From NCBI GenBank assembly GCA_016210005.1, contig JACQVA010000097.1, forward strand, positions 1-64,000: a DNA stretch of 64,000 nt. The letters are read 5' to 3'. Below, in pieces: positions 1-10,454 of the stretch (position 1 is its first letter; every line of letters starts with the position of its first letter). Position numbers and translations under genes: made by a program. The notes beneath the pieces are model-generated. The model had not been told where the DNA came from. It saw only the letters and a program-made list of their open reading frames with translations, and did not search any database. This stretch comes from Deltaproteobacteria bacterium. Lineage in GTDB: Bacteria; Desulfobacterota; Binatia; HRBIN30; JACQVA1.

Positions 1-62
1 GGATCGAGCTGATCGAAGCTCAGAACCCGGACTGGCGAGACCTCTATGACGAGATCGTGTAG
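1..62 (+). CDS. GIY-YIG endonuclease-like protein, C-terminal end only (cut by window edge)
   Basis: The window opens inside a reading frame ending IELIEAQNPDWRDLYDEIV and a TAG at 60-62. This is the characteristic tail of small COG2827-type GIY-YIG domain proteins, which usually read Lys-Lys-Trp-Arg-Arg-Ala-Trp-Lys before it. The catalytic half lies outside the window, so activity cannot be judged. The last 57 bases are identical to the 3' end of the degenerate GIY-YIG copy near 62.2 kb, apart from a few bases at the extreme left. Two bases after the stop begins a 177-bp inverted-repeat element of the same family that encloses the 62-kb copy. Family assignment rests on the tail and on that second copy. 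Confidence 0.7.
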   Translation, partial: IELIEAQNPDWRDLYDEIV

Positions 63-64
63 CG

Positions 65-241
65 GTGTGCGACAAAACTGTGGGTAACGTGCAGCCGACC
101 GGGCAAATCCTCACCAGTCTGACAGTACTGTGTACTGTCAGGCCGAGGCCCATGCCGAAAGGGACGCAATTTATCATTCCCGCGAAAGCGGGAATGACGG
201 CGATAACACCGAACCACGTTACCCACGAATTTGTCGCGCAC
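65..241. mobile_element. 177-bp MITE-like inverted-repeat element (copy 1, no internal gene)
   Basis: The ends are imperfect terminal inverted repeats of about 26 bp. The left end reads gtgtgcgacaaaactgtggg and the right end is the inverted equivalent, finishing in tttgtcgcgcac at 241. Inside are two near-perfect hairpins: 119-141 (10-bp arms, 3-base loop) and 174-197 (10-bp arms, loop gaaa). The whole unit matches the outer parts of the element at 61916-62388 in inverted orientation, but lacks the gene between them. The inner hairpin is of the widespread attcccgcg-n-cgcgggaat type. It sits between a GIY-YIG gene end and the convergent topoisomerase gene end. Confidence 0.75.
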
Positions 242-266
242 CCGGCAGGCTGAGGTTCGCGAGCGG

Positions 267-2165
<1,899 letters not shown>

Positions 2166-2260
2166 GAGCGATCATCTACCACAGACCGCCGCTGAGTGCA
2201 GAAGTGGTGCAGGGCCACGGGCAGAGTCAGTTGTTCCTGAACTCGGGTGGCCGGCGCGGC

Positions 2261-4663
2261 TCACAGGGTAAAGTAGAACGTCGCGCCCTGCTCGATGTTG
2301 CCTTCGGCCCAGATGCGGCCGCCGTGGCGGCGAATGATGCGCTGCACCGTGGCCAGGCCGACGCCGGTTCCGTCGAACTCGGTCTCGGTGTGCAGGCGCT
2401 GGAAGGGGGTGAACAGCCGCTCGGAGTAGGCCGGGTTGAAGCCGGCGCCGTCGTCGCGTACGAAGAAGACCGCTTCGCGGTGGGGACTGGAGGCTGGAGG
2501 CGGGAGGCTCCGTTCCGCAATCGGCAGTTGCGAGTCCGCAATCGCCACGGCGGCGAACTCGATGCAGGCAGTGTCGTGCTTGCTGCTGTACTTCCAGGCG
2601 TTGTTGAGCAGGTTGTCGAGCACGATCTCGAGCAGGCGCGGGTCGCCCTGCGCCACCATGCCCGGCTGGATGACGAACTCGACCCGGCGCTCCGGCTGCG
2701 ACTGACATAGCTGGCTTGCCAGACGTTCCGCCAATGCGCTGAGATCGACCGCTTGCGCATGCATCGGCGCGGAGCCGGCACGCGACAAGGTGAGCATGTC
2801 TTCGATCAGCTCTCCCATGCGCTCGGTGCCGGCGCGGATGCGCGTGAGGTAGTGGTTGGCCTGCTGGTCGAGAGTGTCGTGGTAGTCTTCGAGCAGCATC
2901 TTGCTGAAACCGTCGATGGCGCGCAGCGGTGCGCGCAGGTCGTGGGACACGGAATAGCTGAAGGCTTCCAGCTCCTGGTTGCTCGCGGTTAGCTGGGCCG
3001 TGCGCTCGTGCACCCGTTGTTCCAATTCGGCGTTCAGGCGCTGGATCTCGGCCTCGGCCTGTTTGCGCTCGGTGATGTCGGTGGCAATGCCGCATACCGC
3101 AATGGGATAGGGCTTGGCGTCGAAGAGCGGGAACTTGTTGGAGAGGTAGACGCGCGGCTCGCCGTCACGTGGAACGGTCTCCTCCAGCGACAGGGCAGCG
3201 CAGCGTTCGAGGACCGTGCGGTCGTTTGCCCGCAGGGCCTCGGCCACCTCTGGTGGGAAGATATTGCTGTCGGTCTTGCCGACAGCGTCATCGCGGGTGA
3301 TGCCGACACAGGCTTCGAACTCGCGGTTGACGAGCAGGTAGCGGCCGTCGCAATCCTTGATGAAAATGACCGCGGGGGCGTGATCCAGGATCGACTGGAG
3401 TTGCTCGCGGCTTTCGCGCAGCGCGGCCTCGGCATCGCGGCGCGCGGTAATATCGCGGGCGATGCCTTGGATGCCGACCGGCGTGTCGCCTTGGTAGATC
3501 AGGCGCGTGTTGACCTCGACCCGCACCCGATGGCCGTCCTTGGCGATGATGTCCAGCTCATGGGGCGGCAGTGACTCGCCGGCGAGCCGGCGGGCGATTA
3601 TCGAGCGTGCCAGATCGATATGCTCCGGTGCAACAACTTGAGCGATGTTCATGTTGCAGGCTTCGGCTTGGGTGTAGCCCGAGAGGTGTTCAGCGGCGGT
3701 GTTGATGAACATGAAGTTGCCGCTGAGATCGTGGGCATAGATCATGTCGTTGGCGTTATCGAAGAGGTCGCGGTAGCGGGCCTCGCTGGCTTGCAGCTCG
3801 GCTTCCACCTTAACACGATGTGAGATGTCGCGCAGAATGACCGTGTACAGCATCTGCCCGGCCGCCTCGGCCCGAGAGATCGAGGCCTCGGCGGGAAACT
3901 CCTCGCCGCTGGCCCGCAGGCCGATGACCCGCCCGGGTGCGCCCATGCGGCGCTTGGTTGAGCCGCTGTGGCCGAAGGCTTGTGTCGCCCGCGTGTGCTC
4001 CTCGCGAAAGCGCTCTGGAATGAAGCTGTTGAGCGGTTGCCCAATGGCCAGGGCCGCCGGGCACTGATACATCTGCTCGGCGGCGGCATTGAACCGCACG
4101 ATGCACCAGCTCGCGTCCACCGTAATGATGGCGTCCATGGCCGAGTCGATGATGCCGGCCAGACGAGCCTCGCTCTCGCGCGAGCGCTGCTCGGCCAGCC
4201 GGATGCGCAACATCGCACGCACCCAAGCGATCAGCTCGCGGTTATCCACCGGCCGGTTGACGTAGCCGTCGGCGCCGGCTTCTAGACCCTGGGTGTGGTT
4301 GTGCGAGGAGGTGTCGAGCGCGGAGATCAGCAACACCGGGATGCCGGTCAACGTACGGTCGCTCTTGATGCGGCGGCAGACGGTGAGGCCGCTCTCATCG
4401 GCCAGCACCACGTCGAGCAAGATGACGTCGGGCTGATGGGTGCGAGCGAGGCGCAGCCCCTCGTAGCCGGTGGTGGCGCTGACAACGGTGAAGCCCGCCG
4501 ACTCGAGCAGGGCCTGAGTGGCGAAGATATTCCTGGGATTGTCGTCGATGATCAGAACGCAGCCCGCCGAAGTGCCGGAGTCGCGATTTCCCGTGGGCTG
4601 ACGCTCGCCGGCGATGATCGGTGCAAGCGGCTCGCCGGTGCCCTGTGTGCCGGCGAGGTTCAT
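2261..4663 (-). CDS. Hybrid sensor histidine kinase: receiver-PAS-PAS-PAS-HisKA-HATPase
   Basis: This 800-residue cytoplasmic signalling protein has no membrane segment. An N-terminal receiver domain (about 33-152) carries the acidic pair D40/D41 and phospho-acceptor D84 in ILLDVV. Three PAS-type sensor modules follow (about 165-285, 290-410, 415-535), then a short coiled coil, a HisKA dimerisation helix with phospho-acceptor H574 (SVSHDLRAPLRAIDGF) and a HATPase domain with N box (DNLLNNAWKYSS) and G boxes (DDGAGF, GTGVGLATV). The conserved receiver lysine position is Arg137 (NRP instead of KP). The HATPase contains an unusual Pro/Ser-rich stretch at about 706-727, encoded by 7-bp-periodic DNA. 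The start overlaps the stop of the upstream response regulator by 4 bp, so the two are co-transcribed. The ligand is unknown. Confidence 0.93.
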   Translation of the reverse strand: MNLAGTQGTGEPLAPIIAGERQPTGNRDSGTSAGCVLIIDDNPRNIFATQALLESAGFTVVSATTGYEGLRLARTHQPDVILLDVVLADESGLTVCRRIKSDRTLTGIPVLLISALDTSSHNHTQGLEAGADGYVNRPVDNRELIAWVRAMLRIRLAEQRSRESEARLAGIIDSAMDAIITVDASWCIVRFNAAAEQMYQCPAALAIGQPLNSFIPERFREEHTRATQAFGHSGSTKRRMGAPGRVIGLRASGEEFPAEASISRAEAAGQMLYTVILRDISHRVKVEAELQASEARYRDLFDNANDMIYAHDLSGNFMFINTAAEHLSGYTQAEACNMNIAQVVAPEHIDLARSIIARRLAGESLPPHELDIIAKDGHRVRVEVNTRLIYQGDTPVGIQGIARDITARRDAEAALRESREQLQSILDHAPAVIFIKDCDGRYLLVNREFEACVGITRDDAVGKTDSNIFPPEVAEALRANDRTVLERCAALSLEETVPRDGEPRVYLSNKFPLFDAKPYPIAVCGIATDITERKQAEAEIQRLNAELEQRVHERTAQLTASNQELEAFSYSVSHDLRAPLRAIDGFSKMLLEDYHDTLDQQANHYLTRIRAGTERMGELIEDMLTLSRAGSAPMHAQAVDLSALAERLASQLCQSQPERRVEFVIQPGMVAQGDPRLLEIVLDNLLNNAWKYSSKHDTACIEFAAVAIADSQLPIAERSLPPPASSPHREAVFFVRDDGAGFNPAYSERLFTPFQRLHTETEFDGTGVGLATVQRIIRRHGGRIWAEGNIEQGATFYFTL
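2485..2546. repeat. Degenerate 7-bp tandem repeat inside the histidine kinase gene
   Basis: On the + strand, four consecutive heptamers read gactgga, ggctgga, ggcggga, ggctccg. After them come further 7-base units ending in ccgc/aatcg (aatcggc, agttgcg, agtccgc, aatcgcc). The block is about 62 bp and is read through in frame. It encodes a Ser/Pro/Ala stretch in the kinase ATPase domain at a place where relatives normally have only a short turn. Confidence 0.55.
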
Positions 4664-5052
4664 GAGTTTCCTCCAATCAACGCGGCAACAGCGATCTCCA
4701 ACTCCGGCAGTGGGATTCCTTTGTTGAAGACGCCGTGGACCCCGCGGGCGTAGGCCTCGCGTTCGAGCTGTTTAGTTAAGTTCCCGGAGAGCAAGATGAC
4801 GCGGCAGTGCGGGGCGTGGGCGCAAGCGTGCTCGATGACGTCGAGGCCATCGGTGCTGTCCCTGCCGTTCAGGCTCAAGTCGGTGACCACCACGTCGTAA
4901 CCGGTGCCGGCGCGTCGGGCGTTGGCTAGCAAGGCCTGAGCACTCTGGCGGTCCTCGGCGCAATCGACCCGATAGCCCTTGAAGCTGAAGTAGTCTTGGA
5001 GGGCGAAAAGAATCGAGGCTTCGTCGTCAACGATGAGGAGGTGTTGCGTCAT
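4660..5052 (-). CDS. Single-domain response regulator (CheY-like)
   Basis: The 130-residue protein is a lone receiver domain: acidic residues D9/D10, phospho-acceptor D58 in VVVTDLS, the switch residue in LLSG near 89, and K111 in FNKGIP. There is no output domain, so it probably acts by protein contact or phosphotransfer. It overlaps the following hybrid kinase gene by 4 bp, which makes that kinase its likely partner. The usual Lys-Pro is Lys-Gly here. Start chosen at ATG; upstream is a spacer with an inverted repeat. Confidence 0.92.
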   Translation of the reverse strand: MTQHLLIVDDEASILFALQDYFSFKGYRVDCAEDRQSAQALLANARRAGTGYDVVVTDLSLNGRDSTDGLDVIEHACAHAPHCRVILLSGNLTKQLEREAYARGVHGVFNKGIPLPELEIAVAALIGGNS

Positions 5053-5120
5053 GGTCTACCCCTGCGCCGCCAGTGCAGGCGGAAGAAGTGAATAGCGACG
5101 GTCCAGGCGGCCCATCATAA

Positions 5121-5166
5121 CCCTGCTAGCAGCAGGCTCTGTGCCAAGGGCCTGGGGCTAGCAGGG
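5121..5166. terminator. Inverted repeat, possible terminator of the patatin gene
   Basis: The 10-bp arms ccctgctagc (5121-5130) and gctagcaggg (5157-5166) are perfect complements around a loop of 26 bases that can itself fold (aggc...ggcct). It lies between the stop of the upstream minus-strand patatin gene and the start of the minus-strand response regulator. It could be a factor-independent terminator or an operator. There is no clear run of T, so this is tentative. Confidence 0.35.
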
Positions 5167-5261
5167 GCGCTTCCGCGAGGGGTTGTTGGGGGGCGCCGTC
5201 TAGGGCTCAGACCAATTGCTGTCCAAGCCGTCTGAATGCGGGACTCAGAGAGGCGGAGAAT

Positions 5262-6452
5262 TCACGCGGCGGCGCCGGTAGCGGGCTCTTCGAGGTGATC
5301 CACTACCGGTCCGGCGGCCAGCCAGGCGGTGGCGGCACGCCGGCCGGCGGCATGCATGGCTGCCATCACGCCGCGTTCGAAGAACAGATACGAACCGGTA
5401 TCAAAGCAGGCGTTGCGCGCGGGCCGCAGCACGTCGTAGAGGGTGACGGAGCGGTAGTGGCTGCCATCGAGGCGGGCCAAGCGGTTGCGTTCGAGCAACA
5501 ACTTGCGGTCAACGTTGTAAGCGTTTTCGAGCAAGCTATCGACGGTGCGCTCGACGGCGCGGCCGAGGTGGGGCAGGGGGCCGCGTTGCGGGTCGGGCGG
5601 CTCGGTCACCAGCACGGTAATGATCTCCTCGGCTCCCAGCGCCACCACCGGCGCCAGCGGCGTGTTCACCAGCAAGCCGCCGTCCCACAACAGGTAGGTA
5701 CCGATCTGCACTGGCGGGAAGAGCAGGGGGATACTGGCGCTGGCCAGCACCATGTCGACGGTGATGGCGTCGACGATGTGGTAGTCAGGTGGCCGGGTGA
5801 GCGCGGTCTCGGCGTTGACGTAGCGCACTACCTGGCCGCTGTGGGCATCGACGGTGTTGATGGCTAGGCGCAGGCCGTTGCTGGGGATGCTGTCGCCGCC
5901 GAACACCTCCACCAGGCGGTCGCGCAGCTGGGCGGTGTCGGCCAGGAAGGGCTCGCCGACACCGGCTAAGAAGCGGCTGACCAGCTCGAAGCGGGTGGCG
6001 AGCAGGTACTCGACGCACAGGGCCAAGAGGCTGCCGCGGCGCGGCGGCCAGTGGTTGCGCGCGCGCTGCAGGAAGGAGAGGAGCGGCGCGGTCGATTGCA
6101 GCCAGCGGGCGCCTTCTTCCCAAGTCAGCCGCATGAGCGTGCGTGCGGCAGTGCGAAAGAATCGGGCGCTGGCGACCACCGGCGGATTGTCGGCGATCGC
6201 ATTCCAAAACTGCATCATCTCCCGCGGTGACTTACCGGCGGCGATCAGCGCGGCGTTGATGGCGCCGGCGGAAGTGCCGGAAAGCACGGTCGGCCCGGAG
6301 GCGAACCGCTGGTCCTTCAACAACCGCTCGTAAACGCCGACCTGGAAGGCGCCCCGGGCGCCGCCGCCGGAGAGCACGAGACCGAGCCGGTGCGGGCGCT
6401 GCTCGCGCAGCCCCGGTGTGACTCGCCGGTACCTCTTGTCGTCAGGCATCAC
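5262..6452 (-). CDS. Patatin-like phospholipase
   Basis: This predicted serine lipid acyl hydrolase has 396 residues. The oxyanion hole is GGGARGAF near 29-36, the nucleophile elbow is GTSAG with catalytic Ser61, and the catalytic Asp257 sits in DGG of LLWDGGLLVNTP. Ser-Asp is the patatin catalytic dyad, so the enzyme should be active on phospholipid or neutral lipid acyl esters. No signal peptide is visible, suggesting a cytoplasmic or inner-face location (unless exported another way). The start at ATG 6452 gives a short polar N-terminus before the first beta strand. Divergently arranged with the liv transporter genes. Confidence 0.93.
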   Translation of the reverse strand: MMPDDKRYRRVTPGLREQRPHRLGLVLSGGGARGAFQVGVYERLLKDQRFASGPTVLSGTSAGAINAALIAAGKSPREMMQFWNAIADNPPVVASARFFRTAARTLMRLTWEEGARWLQSTAPLLSFLQRARNHWPPRRGSLLALCVEYLLATRFELVSRFLAGVGEPFLADTAQLRDRLVEVFGGDSIPSNGLRLAINTVDAHSGQVVRYVNAETALTRPPDYHIVDAITVDMVLASASIPLLFPPVQIGTYLLWDGGLLVNTPLAPVVALGAEEIITVLVTEPPDPQRGPLPHLGRAVERTVDSLLENAYNVDRKLLLERNRLARLDGSHYRSVTLYDVLRPARNACFDTGSYLFFERGVMAAMHAAGRRAATAWLAAGPVVDHLEEPATGAAA

Positions 6453-6600
6453 CGCTTCTCCACCCTTCGTGTCTCATAGCGGACATGTCATTGCGAGGTA
6501 AAGGGAACTGCGGCCGCGCATGTCACCTGCCCGGGCCACATTGACCGTGCTTGCGGACTCTGTGTATGGTGCGCGCCGTTGTGCGGGACGTGAACTGTTG

Positions 6601-6642
6601 GCAACGGCTCTTGCCCGGATCGCAACGGCCACTGCCAGGATC
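6601..6642. repeat. 21-bp tandem direct repeat upstream of the liv operon
   Basis: Two adjacent 21-base units (6601-6621 and 6622-6642) agree at 17 of 21 positions, both starting gcaacggc and ending ggatc. A 21-bp spacing is two helical turns. The pair lies 44 bp before the chosen livK start and inside the divergent patatin/liv spacer, so it is a candidate regulator binding site. Confidence 0.4.
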
Positions 6643-6685
6643 GAGCGCTCGCGCTGCCATTGTCGGCATGATAGCGGGAGGAATC

Positions 6686-7816
6686 GTGAAACGCACTAGG
6701 AGCCTGCTGATCGCGGTGGTGCTGGCGCTGTGGGGCAGTGCCTGCAGCCAGCAAGCGGACGAAATCAGGATTGGTGAGTACGGCTCGTTGACCGGCGGCA
6801 CCGCCACCTTCGGCACCTCGACGCACGAGGGCGTGCTGCTAGCGCTGACAGAGATCAACGCCGGCGGCGGGCTGCTGGGCAAGCGGGTCACGGTCATCAC
6901 CGAGGACGACCAGAGCAAGCCCGAAGAGGCCGTCACCGCCGTGCTCAAGCTGATCAAGCAGAATCAGGTGGTGGCGGTGGTGGGGGAGGTGGCCTCGAGC
7001 CGCAGTCTGGCGGCGGCGCCGGTGTGTCAGGCGAACAAGATTCCGATGCTGTCGCCCTCGTCGACGAATCCCAAGGTGACACAGGTCGGCGACTACATCT
7101 TCCGCGCCTGTTTCATCGATCCGTTTCAGGGCTCCACCATGGCCAAGTTCGCCATTAACACCCTCAAGGTGCGTCGCCTGGCGATTCTGACCGATACCAA
7201 GAACGACTACTCGGTCGGGCTGACGCAGTTCTTTCGCGACACGGTGAAGAGCTTGGGCGGCGAGATCGTGGCCGAGGAGAGCTACGGCGAGGGCGACATC
7301 GAGTTCAAGGCCCAGCTGACGGCGATCAAGGCCGTGAATCCCGAGGCCATCTACGTGCCCGGCTACTACACCGAATGCGCCCTGATTGCCCGGCAAGCGC
7401 GCGAATTGGGGCTGACGGCCACCCTGCTGGGCGGCGACGGCTGGGACAGCCCGAAGACGGCTGAGATCGGCGGCAAAGCGGTGGACGGGACGTACTTCAC
7501 CAACCACTACTCCGCCGACGAGCAGCGGCCGGAGGTGCAGAAGTTCATCGCCGATTACCGCGCGGCCTACGGCGGCAAGGTGCCCGATGCTATGGCCGTG
7601 CTGGGCTACGACGCGATGCGGATGCTGGCGGCGGCCATCGCTCGCGCCGGCTCCAGCGATGGCCCGGCCATCCGTGCTGCGCTGGCGGCCACCAAGGACT
7701 TCCCCGGCGTCAGCGGCCGCATCACCATCGACGGCGAGCGCAACGCGCGCAAAGCGATTGTGGTGCTGAAGATCGACAACGGCGAGTTCCGCTTCGTCGA
7801 GTCGATTGCGCCGTGA
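6686..7816 (+). CDS. livK: Branched-chain amino-acid-type ABC transporter, periplasmic substrate-binding protein
   Basis: This solute receptor of a HAAT/LIV-type ABC importer captures branched-chain amino acids or related small organic acids in the periplasm. The protein (376 residues) begins with a hydrophobic signal segment followed by SACSQQ, a probable though imperfect lipobox. Family signatures follow: RIGEYGSLTGG, LLGKRVTVITEDDQSKPEEAV, VVGEVASSRSLAAAPV, PMLSPSSTNPKVT, GGDGWDS. GTG at 6686 is chosen because gggagga lies just upstream; ATG 6668 is possible. It heads the livKHMGF cluster. The true ligand cannot be read from sequence, and aromatic-acid or amide binders share this fold. Confidence 0.93.
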   Translation: MKRTRSLLIAVVLALWGSACSQQADEIRIGEYGSLTGGTATFGTSTHEGVLLALTEINAGGGLLGKRVTVITEDDQSKPEEAVTAVLKLIKQNQVVAVVGEVASSRSLAAAPVCQANKIPMLSPSSTNPKVTQVGDYIFRACFIDPFQGSTMAKFAINTLKVRRLAILTDTKNDYSVGLTQFFRDTVKSLGGEIVAEESYGEGDIEFKAQLTAIKAVNPEAIYVPGYYTECALIARQARELGLTATLLGGDGWDSPKTAEIGGKAVDGTYFTNHYSADEQRPEVQKFIADYRAAYGGKVPDAMAVLGYDAMRMLAAAIARAGSSDGPAIRAALAATKDFPGVSGRITIDGERNARKAIVVLKIDNGEFRFVESIAP

Positions 7817-7857
7817 CCGCAGCGGCCTACGCGTCCGAGTGCTAGGAGCCTGACGCG

Positions 7858-8760
7858 GTGGAGCAGTTCATCCAGCAACTGATCAACGGGCTGGCGTGGG
7901 GGGCGATCTATGCCTTGATCGCGCTTGGGTACACCATGGTCTACGGCGTCTTGCGCCTGATCAACTTCGCGCACGGCGACGTTTACATGATCGGGGCGAT
8001 GACGGCCTACTACGTCGCGCACTGGCTCGGCTTTGCCAGCGCGCCCTCGCTGCAAGGCTTCGTGGTGGTGATGATCGTCGCCATGGCGCTCTGTGCCGCG
8101 CTGGGGGCGCTGATCGAGCTGGTGGCGTATCGGCGGCTGCGCCACCAGCCGCGCTCCTCGATGCTGATTACCGCGATCGGCGTCTCGATGCTGCTCGAGT
8201 TCGGCGGCCAGCGCGTGTTCGGTCCCGATCCGAAATTCTTTCCGCAGTTGATCGAGTCGCACTCGCTGTTTCGCGCCGGCGGGGTGGTGCTCACCAACCT
8301 CGATGCGCTGGTGATCGTGGTCTCGCTGGTGCTGATGATCGGGCTGCGCTGGGTGGTGATGAAGACCCGCGTCGGCATGGCTTTGCGCGCGGTATCCTTC
8401 AGCTACGATACGGCGGCGCTGATGGGCATCAACGTCAACACCGTGCTGTCGCTGACGTTCATGCTGGGCTCGGCGCTGGCCGCCGCCGCCGGAGCGATGG
8501 TCGGGCTGCGCAATCCCAAGATCGATCCGCTGATGGGTTTACTGCCGGGGGTCAAGGCGTTCGTGGCGGCGGTGTTGGGTGGCATCGGCAATTTTCCCGG
8601 TGCCGTCGTCGGCGGCGTGCTGATGGGAGTGACGGAGACTTTGGTGGCGGCTTACCTCAGCTCGACCTATCGCGACGCGGTGGCGTTCGTCATCCTCATC
8701 GGCGTGTTGCTGGTCAAGCCCACCGGTCTGTTCGGCAAGGTGACGGTGGAGAAGGTCTGA
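7858..8760 (+). CDS. livH: LIV-type ABC transporter permease LivH
   Basis: Inner-membrane permease of the same importer, 300 residues with about eight hydrophobic segments. Typical features are IQQLINGLAWGAIYALIALG at the start, YGVLRLINFAHGDVYMIGA, MKTRVGMALRAVSFSYDTA (the coupling loop) and VLGGIGNFPGAVVGGVLMG. Start GTG 7858 follows taggagcc. The stop overlaps the LivM start (TGATG), which indicates translational coupling. Confidence 0.96.
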   Translation: MEQFIQQLINGLAWGAIYALIALGYTMVYGVLRLINFAHGDVYMIGAMTAYYVAHWLGFASAPSLQGFVVVMIVAMALCAALGALIELVAYRRLRHQPRSSMLITAIGVSMLLEFGGQRVFGPDPKFFPQLIESHSLFRAGGVVLTNLDALVIVVSLVLMIGLRWVVMKTRVGMALRAVSFSYDTAALMGINVNTVLSLTFMLGSALAAAAGAMVGLRNPKIDPLMGLLPGVKAFVAAVLGGIGNFPGAVVGGVLMGVTETLVAAYLSSTYRDAVAFVILIGVLLVKPTGLFGKVTVEKV

Positions 8761-9716
8761 TGGGCGGCTTGGTGTCGTTGCTGCGGCGCAACGCCGTCCT
8801 GGCGCTGCTGGTGCTGTTGCAGTGGCCGCTCGGGTTGTTGCTCAACCGAGCGCTCAATCCGTACTATCTGCAGATCGTCGTCTACATCGGCATCAACGGC
8901 ATGCTGGCGGTGAGCTTGAACCTGATCAACGGTATCACCGGGCAGTTTTCGCTCGGTCACGCCGGCTTCATGGCGCTGGGTGCCTACGTCGGTGCCGCCT
9001 TCACGATTTACGCTTGGCCGTACGGCGTGGGTGTAATGGGGCTGGCGGCGGCGCTGCTCGCCGGCGGCTGTGCCGCAGCGGCGGCCGGACTGCTGGTCGG
9101 GATGCCGACGCTGCGGCTGCGCGGCGATTACTTGGCGATCGTGACACTGGGATTCGGTGAAATCATCCGGGTGGTGATCCTGAACACCGAGGCCGTGGGC
9201 GGGGCACGCGGTTTGAGCATTCCGGCGGCGGCGACGTTTACCTCCACCTACGTCTGCGCCGTGCTCTGTGTCGGCTTGTTGTGGCGGCTGGTGCACTCGC
9301 CCAAAGGGACGGCGTTTCGGGCTGTTCGTGAGGACGAGATTGCCGCCGCCGCCATGGGCGTGGATACCACCCGCTACAAGATCATCGCCTTCACGCTGGG
9401 CGCGTTCTGGGCGGGCGTGGCCGGCGGCCTGTTTGCGCATTTCATCGGCTACATCCACACCAACTCGTTCACTTTCCTGAAGAGCATCGAGATCGTGGTG
9501 ATGGTCGTGCTCGGCGGCTCGGGCAGCATCAGCGGTGCATTGCTGGCGGCCGCTGCGCTCACCGTGTTGCCCGAGTTGCTGCGCTTCGGTGCCGAATACC
9601 GCATGATCATCTACTCACTGCTGCTGATCGTTATGATGCTGACCCGGCCGGCTGGATTGCTGGGCAGCCAAGAGATCACCCAATGGCGTTTCTGGAAGCT
9701 CAAGACTGCTCGCTGA
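8760..9716 (+). CDS. livM: LIV-type ABC transporter permease LivM
   Basis: Second permease subunit, 318 residues. Signatures include [57 protein letters not shown], the coupling segment [22 protein letters not shown], and [17 protein letters not shown]. Start ATG 8760 shares bases with the livH stop. The C-terminus overlaps livG by 34 bp, a tight coupling. An in-frame upstream extension back to 7896 is only open sequence antiparallel to livH usage and is not part of the gene. Confidence 0.95.
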   Translation: MGGLVSLLRRNAVLALLVLLQWPLGLLLNRALNPYYLQIVVYIGINGMLAVSLNLINGITGQFSLGHAGFMALGAYVGAAFTIYAWPYGVGVMGLAAALLAGGCAAAAAGLLVGMPTLRLRGDYLAIVTLGFGEIIRVVILNTEAVGGARGLSIPAAATFTSTYVCAVLCVGLLWRLVHSPKGTAFRAVREDEIAAAAMGVDTTRYKIIAFTLGAFWAGVAGGLFAHFIGYIHTNSFTFLKSIEIVVMVVLGGSGSISGALLAAAALTVLPELLRFGAEYRMIIYSLLLIVMMLTRPAGLLGSQEITQWRFWKLKTAR

Positions 9717-10453
9717 GCTTCGGCGGCTTGAAGGCGGTCAGCCGGTTCAACTTCGCGCTCGACCCGGGCGAGCTGGTCGGGCTGATCGGACCCAACGGCG
9801 CCGGCAAGACGACGGTGTTCAATCTCATCACCGGCGTCTACGCGCCCGACGCGGGCGACATCCGGCTGGGAAACGCTCGCATCGCCGGGCTGGCGCCGTT
9901 TCAGATCAACCGGCGCGGGATCGCGCGGACGTTCCAGGGGATTCGGCTGTTCGCCAACCTGACGGCGTTCGAGAATGTGATGGTGGGCTACAATCGCCAT
10001 CCCCATCACCAGCTGTTGGGGACGATGCTGGGCACGCGCGGGGCGCAAGCGGAACGGAGCCGGATCGAGGCCGAGTGTCGCAAGCTGCTGCAAATGGTCG
10101 GCCTGGAGTCGCAGCTCGACGCGCCCGCGCGCTCGCTGCCGTACGGCTCGCAGCGCCGCCTGGAGATCGCCCGGGCGTTGGCGACGCGGCCGAAACTGCT
10201 CCTGCTCGATGAGCCCGCTGCCGGCACCAACCCGCAGGAAAAGGTCGAGCTGATGGAGAAGATTCGCTGGCTGCGCGATGACCTCGGCCTCGGCATCCTC
10301 ATCATCGAGCACGACATGCCCCTGATTATGCAGATCTGCGAGCGCATTACGGTGCTCGATCACGGCGAGACCATCGCCGTCGGCCCGCCCGAGGTCATCC
10401 GCCGTGATCCCAAGGTGATCGAGGCCTACCTCGGCGAGCAAGCGGGCGGCTGA
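9683..10453 (+). CDS. livG: LIV-type ABC transporter ATP-binding protein LivG
   Basis: Cytoplasmic ATPase energising the importer, 256 residues. Walker A is GPNGAGKTT near 36-44, the Q-loop region reads [13 protein letters not shown], the signature segment is [15 protein letters not shown], Walker B is [13 protein letters not shown] and the switch histidine lies in IIEHDM. The C-terminal YLGE tail is typical of LivG. The signature begins YGSQ rather than LSGG, which is normal for this family. It starts inside the end of livM and ends two bases before livF. Confidence 0.96.
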   Translation: MAFLEAQDCSLSFGGLKAVSRFNFALDPGELVGLIGPNGAGKTTVFNLITGVYAPDAGDIRLGNARIAGLAPFQINRRGIARTFQGIRLFANLTAFENVMVGYNRHPHHQLLGTMLGTRGAQAERSRIEAECRKLLQMVGLESQLDAPARSLPYGSQRRLEIARALATRPKLLLLDEPAAGTNPQEKVELMEKIRWLRDDLGLGILIIEHDMPLIMQICERITVLDHGETIAVGPPEVIRRDPKVIEAYLGEQAGG

Positions 10454-10454
10454 G

